From Shewanella morhuae (GTDB lineage Bacteria; Pseudomonadota; Gammaproteobacteria; Enterobacterales; Shewanellaceae): a DNA stretch of 64,000 nt. Numbering within the stretch: the stretch's first letter is position 1; every line of letters starts with the position of its first letter. The stretch spans positions 96,609 to 160,608 of the forward strand of contig NZ_FTNN01000010.1 of the NCBI RefSeq assembly GCF_900156405.1. The letters run 5' to 3'. Positions 57,824 to 64,000 of the stretch are shown here, in pieces. Both the position numbers and the translations under genes were made by a program. Under the pieces are notes generated by a model. It worked only from the letters and a program-made list of their open reading frames with translations, ran no database searches and had not been told where the DNA came from.

Positions 57824-59359
57824 TTGGGCGCTACTCATTCGCAAACACAGTCACCAATTAACATGTTGACACCATCAGCCTCGAACCATTTTGTCGCCAT
57901 CGATATGGGGTCAAACAGTTTCCATCTTATTATTGCCCGCGAGCAAGATGGCAGCTTGCAAATTTTGCACAAAGAAAAACAACAGGTTCAGCTCGCAACG
58001 GGGCTCGATGCACACAATGTGCTTAACGATGCAGCCATTGAACGTGGCCTCAACTGCCTACGAGATTTTAATCAAAGATTTTCTAATCTCGACCAAGCCC
58101 AAGTACGCTTAGTCGCGACTCACACTCTGAGAATTGCCAAAAATCGCGAACAATTTATCCAAGCGGCGCTCGCTATTATACCCTATCCGGTAGAAGTGAT
58201 TTCGGGCCATGAAGAAGCGCGCTTAATTTATAATGGCATTGCCCAAAGCCAAGTGCTTGGAAAAAGTAATTTAGTCATAGATATAGGCGGCGGCTCTACC
58301 GAGGTTGTGATCGGTCATAAAAATACCCCAACACAATTATCGAGCCTGCGCTGCGGCTGCGTGAGTTTTAATGAACGTTTTTTTACCGATGGCCGTATTA
58401 CCTCAGCTTCGTTTCGTGATGCACAAAGCGCGGCCGATAAACAGTTTGCCTCACTCTCAAAGGAATATTTTGCCGGCGGATGGGAGCTCACCTTAGGCAG
58501 CTCAGGTACCGTCAAAGCCATCTGCGAAGCGATTCAAGAAGAACACGTCGATGAAACCATCACACTGTCACGGCTAAAAAAACTCAAGGTCAAGTTGATA
58601 AAATGTGGCCATATTGACCAGATAAAATTTGCCCATGTTGATGATAAACGCACGCCTTTAGTGCCCGCCGGCCTAGCTATTTTAATCAGCTTTTTTAGGC
58701 GCTTACCAATACATAAACTGGAATTTAGCACAGGCGCCCTTCGTGAAGGCGTACTCTATGAACTGGCAAAAATTGGCCAGTATCAAGATATTCGCCACCG
58801 CACCGTTGATAGTATTGCCCAGCTTTATCATATCGATATGGCCCACGCCACTAAGGTGCGCGATACCGCTATGGCGCTGTTTGAACAGGTAGCCCATGAC
58901 TGGCAATTAAGGCCGCACGCGCGCCTACTCGCCTACAGCGCAACCTTACATGAAATTGGGCTACACATTAATTCAAAGTCTTTGCATAAACACGGTGGCT
59001 ATATCATCAGTAACAGTGACTTGCCTGGGTTTAGCGAAGCATTACAATTAGATTTAGCACGGCTTATCAGCAACCATCGAAAAAAGCCCAATGCCTTGAT
59101 GCTCACTGAGCTTGAGCCCAGCCATAAACTCACATTAAATCGACTACTATGCCTACTACGGCTCGCAATATTACTTAATCTGGGTCGTATCGCCAAAACG
59201 CTGACCTTAGATCATATCAAGGTCATTCCTGATGGACTGATGCTAGTACTACCAAGCCACAAGCGAAAAATCAGCTTATTTATGAAAGACTTACAGCGTG
59301 AACAAAAACAAATGCTCACCCTTGGGATGAACCTACGTTTAGTATCGAGCTTAAGTTAG
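57824..59359 (+). CDS. ppx: Exopolyphosphatase
   Basis: A Ppx/GppA phosphatase, about 511 residues, that shortens polyphosphate from its ends. ASKHA motifs: AIDMGSNSFHLIIARE, VIDIGGGSTEVVIG and LTLGSSGTVKAI; an HD-like C-terminal domain includes LLAYSATLHEIGLHI. TTG 57824 follows AAGGATAATCTGA and is taken as the start; the first ATG (57863) has no ribosome site. Operon with ppk. Confidence 0.93.
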   Translation: MGATHSQTQSPINMLTPSASNHFVAIDMGSNSFHLIIAREQDGSLQILHKEKQQVQLATGLDAHNVLNDAAIERGLNCLRDFNQRFSNLDQAQVRLVATHTLRIAKNREQFIQAALAIIPYPVEVISGHEEARLIYNGIAQSQVLGKSNLVIDIGGGSTEVVIGHKNTPTQLSSLRCGCVSFNERFFTDGRITSASFRDAQSAADKQFASLSKEYFAGGWELTLGSSGTVKAICEAIQEEHVDETITLSRLKKLKVKLIKCGHIDQIKFAHVDDKRTPLVPAGLAILISFFRRLPIHKLEFSTGALREGVLYELAKIGQYQDIRHRTVDSIAQLYHIDMAHATKVRDTAMALFEQVAHDWQLRPHARLLAYSATLHEIGLHINSKSLHKHGGYIISNSDLPGFSEALQLDLARLISNHRKKPNALMLTELEPSHKLTLNRLLCLLRLAILLNLGRIAKTLTLDHIKVIPDGLMLVLPSHKRKISLFMKDLQREQKQMLTLGMNLRLVSSLS

Positions 59360-59616
59360 CATTAGGTGTAATTCTGACTTGGATACAAGATTTAAGCGAC
59401 ATAACAGCGTGCTAACGTAATGAGTCGCAACAGATTAAAGTTAAAAGAATTTTTACCTGCCACTAAAGCATAAATTCCTGCTCGCGCGTTTGCCGCTGAG
59501 TAGGGATTTCTGCTATGATCCACGGCTGACTGATATAATTCCACGAATTTAAAGATGATCAGAGTCAAACCCTTTTTATCTTGCGATATCAGAACCATCG
59601 CCTTGTAGGTATAAGC

Positions 59617-59901
59617 ATGATTAACCACTTTAGTGTGCTCGGCATAAAACCCAGTGCCAAAGAAGACGACATTAAAAAAGCCTATCGACGGCTGTCAAAC
59701 AAATATCATCCCGACAAGTTGTTAGGCGCCTCAGAAGAGGAAAAGCAGCAAGCTGCCATACAACTTGAACGCGTTAAAAATGCTTATGATGTGTTGTCAG
59801 ATCCTAAGCGACGAAATGCGTTTATTAAAGATTTCAATAACGTAATAGTGACCGATCCCGCCAGCGCCATGCGCGAGCTGTGGGACCAATTTTATCCTTG
59901 A
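59617..59901 (+). CDS. Small J-domain (DnaJ-like) protein
   Basis: Only 94 residues: essentially one J domain, MINHFSVLGIKPSAKEDDIKKAYRRLSNKYHPDK, with the HPD tripeptide that stimulates Hsp70, and a short tail MRELWDQFYP. It has no G/F region, zinc fingers or substrate domain, so it probably recruits Hsp70 to a partner encoded next to it. First gene of a four-gene operon with proteins of unknown function. The start at 59617 is preferred over an upstream in-frame ATG at 59581. Confidence 0.88.
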   Translation: MINHFSVLGIKPSAKEDDIKKAYRRLSNKYHPDKLLGASEEEKQQAAIQLERVKNAYDVLSDPKRRNAFIKDFNNVIVTDPASAMRELWDQFYP

Positions 59902-59923
59902 GCGTTTTCTAGAGTAGTGCCAA

Positions 59924-60451
59924 ATGGTTAAAAAATTGAATATCTCACGCATTAATGAGCTAAAAAATAATGCCTACGACAATATCGAATCCTAAGACGA
60001 TCCTGATACACCTAAAGCGCTAGAGCAATTTACTAGCCAAATCAAAAAGGTGTTAGAAGCCGATCCTAAGATACTCGATACTGTGCCTGAGTACCTGCCC
60101 GTTGCACTTTATGGTCGAATTAAGTTTCCCGCTGAAGCTAAGCTCAAGTGGGCACAGTGGATAAATACGGCAACTCAACCCGAGTGGGATGAATTCAAAG
60201 TCACTATTGGCTTTAACAATGCCGATTTACCTCTGGTGTTGGCCGTACGCAGTTACTCTGAAACCTTATTGATAGAAAGCTGCGCCGTATTGTATTTACT
60301 TGAAACTCAAGGTAAAGCTATACCAGCAGCAAAGCATCACGACGATGAAGATGATGACAACGACTATGTTGGCACGTCTGATAACGACGATGATGATGAA
60401 GGCGAAGAAGAAGATGGCTATTACGATCACTATGATGACGAGGACCGCTAA
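59924..60451 (+). pseudogene. Acidic-tailed protein of unknown function, broken by an in-frame stop at codon 24
   Basis: From the ATG at 59924 the frame reads MVKKLNISRINELKN ... NIES, then TAA at 59993-59995, then continues without shift as [18 protein letters not shown] to 60451. The intact protein would have about 174 residues. A shorter product could start at GTG 60050 (133 residues). The last 40 residues are almost all Asp, Glu, His and Tyr. The next gene starts in the TAATG overlap. Either a recent nonsense mutation, a sequencing error, or a re-started truncated protein. I do not recognise the family. Confidence 0.6.
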
Positions 60452-61209
60452 TGAACACTAGTCTCATTGAGATTACCGTCGCTGAAATTAAGCAGTTAGC
60501 GGATGTAGAGCCAAAACAAGCCAGTAAACGCTTTGAAATCATCGCCAATACCATGAGCGACGCGCAATTAGTCGAAGTTATCGAACACATGGATATCGTC
60601 ACGCTGACACAAATCAACAGTCACCATGATATCTCCTGCCCTTCGATCATGTCTGAACTCATGACGCCAGAACAAATTCGCGACATCGTCTGTCAACAGC
60701 CTTTGTACTGGGAAGAAAAAATTAAAAACAATGCCGAAGAACTGATTCAGCATACCTTTGATTTTTTGACCTATTTAATTCGTATCCAGGATAGCGAAGA
60801 AAAACAAACTGCCATTTTAGAATGTATCGCCGACGATCCTGCTGGCCTCTTTTACTTATCGATCCCGTTCATCGAAATGATGTTAGGCGAGAAGCATGAA
60901 GATGAAGACGGCTACACCGATCTCTATGATGACGAAGAAGACACTGAAACCATCGGCTACGACAGCCGCGTTGCCAGTGAAGATACTCACAGCCTCAGCA
61001 TAGACGACCCACGCAGCCTAATGGCCTTAATCCACGAGCTCGCGCCCGATGTTGAAAAAGCCATCAAGAGTTTACTGCGTAACGAAAGCTCAGGTTGGGA
61101 AATGATCATCAGTAAGTTTGTTAACGAACTGGTAATTCAAGCCAAAGAGAAAAACCAAGTGACGGATGAATACGCTGAAGTCGATGATATGTTTAGCTTT
61201 TTGGATTAA
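60451..61209 (+). CDS. Protein of unknown function in the J-domain operon
   Basis: 252 residues, mostly helical, without signal peptide or membrane segment. An acidic patch (KHEDEDGYTDLYDDEEDTET, about 149-168) echoes the acidic tail of the preceding gene product. I do not recognise the family. Position between a J-domain protein and a third unknown suggests a chaperone-related complex, which is inference. It overlaps the preceding stop by one base. Confidence 0.7.
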   Translation: MNTSLIEITVAEIKQLADVEPKQASKRFEIIANTMSDAQLVEVIEHMDIVTLTQINSHHDISCPSIMSELMTPEQIRDIVCQQPLYWEEKIKNNAEELIQHTFDFLTYLIRIQDSEEKQTAILECIADDPAGLFYLSIPFIEMMLGEKHEDEDGYTDLYDDEEDTETIGYDSRVASEDTHSLSIDDPRSLMALIHELAPDVEKAIKSLLRNESSGWEMIISKFVNELVIQAKEKNQVTDEYAEVDDMFSFLD

Positions 61210-61220
61210 GGAATTATTTG

Positions 61221-62117
61221 ATGCAATTGGTACTGCGTGATGTAGATCAAGGGCCCTACCTGAGCAAGGTATTAGCCCAAGGCCAAGCAGACGACACGCT
61301 GAGCGATGAACAGCTGTCACAAATCAAATCCAAAGCTATTTTGATGAGCCTCAAACTGGCCGATAAATTTTACAACAAATACAAAATGCACCTGCTCGAA
61401 CAAGCAGCGCACGATGTGATTGGCGTAGTCAGTCTTGGCTTGCTGGAGTTATCCAGCCAAAATCCGCAGCAAGCAATACGTTTATTGCTCAGCGCCGATG
61501 GCGTAGTCAAATGCTTTCAAAAAGGCTGGAGCATGCTCAGCACTGTCAGCAAGCATAAACTCGTCAACGGCAAGTCACTGTACGGTGATGTCGATAAGTT
61601 CTTGCTTGAACAAGTGTCTAGCCCGCCAGATGCAGAAGAATGGTTAGGCTATGAAGCCTATCAAGATGCCCTACTTGAGCATCAGCGCCAACAGTCAATT
61701 GGAGCTTTATTCGCGCAATTTTACGCGCAATCGAGCTATGACCCGCTAGATTTTCTCAATCTAGAGAGTGTATTAGCCGAAGTGGTACTGTATCGATTAT
61801 TGTTTGATGGCGCCAAAGTCAGGCAGGATTTGAAAAAGCGTATCGGCAAAATCACTCTAAAAGATGAGTGGTTTACCCGTGAGCATATTGAATTGGAAAC
61901 CCAGAAAGCGTTAGCAGAATTACCCGCAGAACTCGCTGAAACCATCAGTAAAGATCTCGGTAAAAACTTTGCTCCCGCCCTGCTGCGTACTCTGCACTTT
62001 GCGAAAAGCTATCGCGAACTCTTACTCAGCGACGCCTCACCCGAGCGCTTAGAAAGATTCGAATACAAAGAAGGTCTTGTCGGCCTCCTCGGCTGGCCAC
62101 TCTACATATCACTTTAA
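61221..62117 (+). CDS. Protein of unknown function, last gene of the J-domain operon
   Basis: 298 residues, helical, soluble, beginning MQLVLRDVDQGPYLSKVLAQ. I see no catalytic motif. The start at 61221 follows TTAAGGAATTATTTG, 11 bases after the previous stop. A terminator follows, so the operon ends here. Confidence 0.75.
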   Translation: MQLVLRDVDQGPYLSKVLAQGQADDTLSDEQLSQIKSKAILMSLKLADKFYNKYKMHLLEQAAHDVIGVVSLGLLELSSQNPQQAIRLLLSADGVVKCFQKGWSMLSTVSKHKLVNGKSLYGDVDKFLLEQVSSPPDAEEWLGYEAYQDALLEHQRQQSIGALFAQFYAQSSYDPLDFLNLESVLAEVVLYRLLFDGAKVRQDLKKRIGKITLKDEWFTREHIELETQKALAELPAELAETISKDLGKNFAPALLRTLHFAKSYRELLLSDASPERLERFEYKEGLVGLLGWPLYISL

Positions 62118-62166
62118 TCATTAATAAATTTAGTAATTTGATTAATGATTGAATAGCTTAGAAATG

Positions 62167-62199
62167 AGTGCTTTATTGAAAAATAAAGCACTTTTTTAT
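62167..62199 (+). terminator. Rho-independent terminator of the J-domain operon
   Basis: AGTGCTTTATT / AATAAAGCACT with a GAAA tetraloop, followed by TTTTTTATTG. Confidence 0.92.
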
Positions 62200-62267
62200 T
62201 GTCTTGTTTCATGCCCAATTCAACCTTCAGCATCTCATTCTCAGTTTTGAGTGGTTTTAGCGTAGAG

Positions 62268-62915
62268 CTTGATAGCGCTTTGGGAACAGATAGGTGTTGG
62301 AAAGTAGTGTTTGGGGAGCAGTAATTTCAGTTGTTAGCAGCTTATCGTTTGCTGATATCCACTCATAAAGGCTTGCCATGTCATTCACTCATCGACACGG
62401 TGAATAGAAACCTAGGGTTTCTGAGCTTATGAACGAGAGCCATGGACGGCGAACTGGCAGTTAAATAAGGATGTTGTTCAAGTCCATCCGTGGATGCCCG
62501 ACCGCCCCGTCTGATGTGAAAGGATTCACAAATGCCGCGATGGCATGGATGCCAAAAAGCGGCCATGGGGCGGACGGTCGTCACGCGAATCACCATGACA
62601 CGCCTTTTTGCGCACTAGCATAACTTGTATATTTAAAGCGATACGCCGCACGCTTTTGGACAGAAATGTGTTGAAAAGTAGTGTTTTGGGATCAGTAATT
62701 TCAGTTGTTAGCAGTTTAGCGTTTGCTGATATCCACTCACACAGGCTTGCCATAGTATTTGCTCGTCGACTCGCAGCCAGTCCATCCTTGGATGCTCGAC
62801 CGCCCCGTCCATGGGGCGGACGGTCGTCTCGCCAATCACCATGGCTCACCTTTCGTGCATTCGCGTAATCTGTAGATTTAAAAGCGTTACGCAGCACGCT
62901 TTGGGACAAAAGCAT
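62268..62915. repeat. Imperfect tandem intergenic repeats
   Basis: Two long copies and one partial copy of the same pieces. CAGTAATTTCAGTTGTTAGC occurs at 62320 and 62694, followed in both by a variant of GTTTGCTGATATCCACTCA and GGCTTGCCAT. GTCCATCC-TGGATG-CGACCGCCCCGTC occurs at 62482 and 62780, and GGGGCGGACGGTCGTC with AATCACCATG at 62567 and 62813. A GCTTTGGGA-like piece ends each unit (62276, 62652, 62898). Spacing between copies varies from 374 to 246, so units have internal insertions. The frames open across them are repeat artefacts, not genes. Confidence 0.75.
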
Positions 62916-63004
62916 GATATAGCCAGTACGTTAATTGGCGTGTTTCGAATTAATATTTGTATGGGTTAAAGCTCCAAAATAAGTTGAACAATAGCAAAGT
63001 TCAG

Positions 63005-63024
63005 CCCACGTTACTTTGTGGGCG
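63005..63024 (-). terminator. Small hairpin after the yidD-like gene
   Basis: GCCCAC / GTGGGC with an 8-base loop just beyond the yidD-like stop. The T tract is weak on the minus strand, so this is a tentative terminator. Confidence 0.35.
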
Positions 63025-63046
63025 ATTTTGATTCTCCTTATTTTAT

Positions 63047-63250
63047 TTAAGGATAATCAACCCCACCATGGGGTTGCTTGCAGCCTACAATACGTTTGAT
63101 TGAAAGAAACCACCCCTTTAGAAATCCATATTTTTTTAAAGCGATAATCGCGTACTCAGAGCATGTGGGCTCAAATAAGCATGATTCTCTTAGCCTTGTT
63201 GGCGCTATGACTCTATACATTAGAATCAACTTTATAGAGAGCCAAACCAA
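63047..63250 (-). CDS. YidD-like membrane protein insertion efficiency factor
   Basis: 67 residues with an N-terminal hydrophobic helix and the YidD core ESCLFEPTCSEYAIIALKKYGFLKGW, then IVGCKQPHGGVDYP; the three cysteines and the GG near the end are typical. YidD normally sits between rnpA and yidC; here it stands alone. Start taken as TTG at 63250, 2 bases after the preceding stop and after GGAAGGAAAAATAAT; an ATG at 63220 would remove part of the helix. Confidence 0.8.
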   Translation of the reverse strand: MVWLSIKLILMYRVIAPTRLRESCLFEPTCSEYAIIALKKYGFLKGWFLSIKRIVGCKQPHGGVDYP

Positions 63251-63252
63251 AA

Positions 63253-63495
63253 TTATTTTTCCTTCCGGAACGTAATCACATAGTAACTACTATTTTCGGT
63301 TTTCTTACCCAAAAGCGAATCCATGCAGCCAGGTTGAACTTGAACCCCTATACTATCTACACGCTGAAATTCCCAGTCATCAGACGCATATTTATTTACA
63401 ACATTTTCAAGATACGCAGCTGCCTCATTCCCTTTGTGAGCCTTCATCTGAACAGCTATATTTGGTGGGATTTGTACCATTTTGTACTCGAACAT
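63253..63495 (-). CDS. DUF4177-like small protein
   Basis: 80 residues: MFEYKMVQIPPNI at the start, then a central helix and DWEFQRVDSIGVQVQPGC and SSYYVITFRKEK, the pattern of the small alpha/beta DUF4177 family. Function unknown. ATG 63495 follows AAAGGAGTTAAACGG, a very strong site. Coupled to the yidD-like gene 2 bases downstream. Confidence 0.78.
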   Translation of the reverse strand: MFEYKMVQIPPNIAVQMKAHKGNEAAAYLENVVNKYASDDWEFQRVDSIGVQVQPGCMDSLLGKKTENSSYYVITFRKEK

Positions 63496-63661
63496 CCGTT
63501 TAACTCCTTTGTACAATGCTTACTAAGAAATATAACGCTCCGCTAAATTGCGAGCGTTAGCTAGTCAGGTGTAGGCCACGCTTTTAGTGGTTGGAATGAA
63601 TTTAAGTGGCTTGTTAAATGTTATCAGCAATCGTAACGATCTTTTATATATTGGTGTTTAG

Positions 63662-64000
63662 TGGTACACTGAATTTGGCCACCTAATAAGAAATGTTATG
63701 ATCTCATTCATAGCGAATTTAGGTGACAAAATGAATAAAAGTAAACGTGCTCGATATAGCGCAGCGATTAAACTCGAAACTGCCCAATTAGTCATTGACC
63801 AGGGCTATACACAAGAAGCGGCTGCCAAAGCCATGAACGTAGGTAAATCAACGGTCAGTAAGTGGGTAACGCAACTTCAGGTTGAACGTAAAGGGCTTGC
63901 TCCTAAAGCCTCACCCATGACGCCTGAGCAGATTGAAATAAGGGCACTTAAACGAGAAATTGAGCGTATTAACCTTGAGAAAGAAATCCTAAAAAAGGCT
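63662..64000 (+). mobile_element. Left end of an IS3-family insertion sequence, truncated by the window
   Basis: Contains the first transposase frame (OrfA). The sequence TGGTACACTGAATTTGGCCACCT, at 63662 onward, resembles the terminal repeat of several IS3-family elements, so I place the left end here with an uncertainty of a few bases. The right end and OrfB lie beyond the window. Confidence 0.7.
63731..64000 (+). CDS. IS3-family transposase OrfA, 5' part
   Basis: 90 codons are visible. [20 protein letters not shown] is followed by a helix-turn-helix ([19 protein letters not shown]) and the leucine-zipper stretch beginning [19 protein letters not shown], as in IS3/IS911 OrfA. OrfA binds the IS ends and is joined to OrfB by programmed frameshifting. 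The gene is cut by the window edge, not necessarily broken. Confidence 0.92.
   Translation, partial: MNKSKRARYSAAIKLETAQLVIDQGYTQEAAAKAMNVGKSTVSKWVTQLQVERKGLAPKASPMTPEQIEIRALKREIERINLEKEILKKA

Noticed and set aside
62381..62915. Several minus-strand frames of 70-130 codons over the repeat block
   Set aside because: They consist of the repeats themselves, share the strings GDSRDDRPPHG and GRGGRAS, and lack ribosome sites; they are best read as repeat artefacts.
63533..63561. AACGCTCCGC...GCGAGCGTT hairpin with one bulged base, similar to an integron attC end
   Set aside because: Only about 27 bases long, the core GTTAGCT does not fit GTTRRRY, and no second attC or integrase is visible; an attC call is not justified.

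Overview
The window is chromosomal DNA of a gammaproteobacterium, almost certainly Shewanella. The indications are the hyaABCD-hyp hydrogenase block next to lpxM-ihfA-pheTS, the fadD-rnd-minEDC-ycgL-ycgN neighbourhood, an hdfR/maoP pair, a complete proteobacterial dedicated sortase cassette, and moderate G+C with AT-rich intergenic regions. I cannot fix the species from sequence alone. Identifications rest on reading motifs, gene order and remembered family sequences; no search was run.

Layout. 1-1074: the start of a QseC-type sensor kinase and its OmpR-family regulator (minus strand). 1126-1296: a MITE-like palindromic element. 1765-14277: an uptake [NiFe]-hydrogenase operon (hyaA, hyaB, hyaC, hyaD), a HypF-related protein of unclear role, and the maturation genes hypF, hypB, hypC, hypD, hypE and hypA, preceded by a perfect FNR-type box. 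HyaA is exported by the Tat system, HyaB carries the NiFe site, HyaC passes electrons to quinone, HyaD trims HyaB, and the Hyp proteins build and insert the metal centre. 14444-19173 (minus): lpxM, ihfA, pheT, pheS. 19642-30894: a chemoreceptor, ycgN, ycgL, the minCDE division-site genes, rnd, fadD, an alpha/beta hydrolase, a secreted methyltransferase-like protein, a membrane metalloprotease-like protein and tsaB. 31233-43239: mostly single-gene units (hemB, an msrB-msrA fusion, a 2OG-Fe(II) oxygenase, rbgA, a low-molecular-weight phosphatase, a LigE-type secreted DNA ligase, dgkA, hdfR/maoP, a RimK-like ligase, a small outer-membrane barrel, a secreted M28 peptidase).

43455-51685: a diguanylate cyclase, then the most interesting block, the proteobacterial dedicated sortase system. 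A class GN sortase, its VIT/VWA-domain substrate with an LPQTA sorting signal, and an OmpA-like glycine-zipper protein are transcribed leftward. A response regulator and a sensor kinase, whose ectodomain resembles a CBM9-type carbohydrate-binding fold, are transcribed rightward from the shared promoter region. This looks like a self-contained, signal-controlled surface-anchoring module in a Gram-negative cell.

51997-59359: metC, a CreA-like lipoprotein, the Hsp70-like yegD, and the polyphosphate pair ppk-ppx. 59617-62117: a four-gene operon of a tiny DnaJ-domain protein and three proteins of unknown function, one of which has an in-frame stop at codon 24. 62268-62915: noncoding imperfect repeats. 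63047-64000: a stand-alone yidD-like gene coupled to a DUF4177 gene, then the left end of an IS3-family insertion sequence cut by the window edge.
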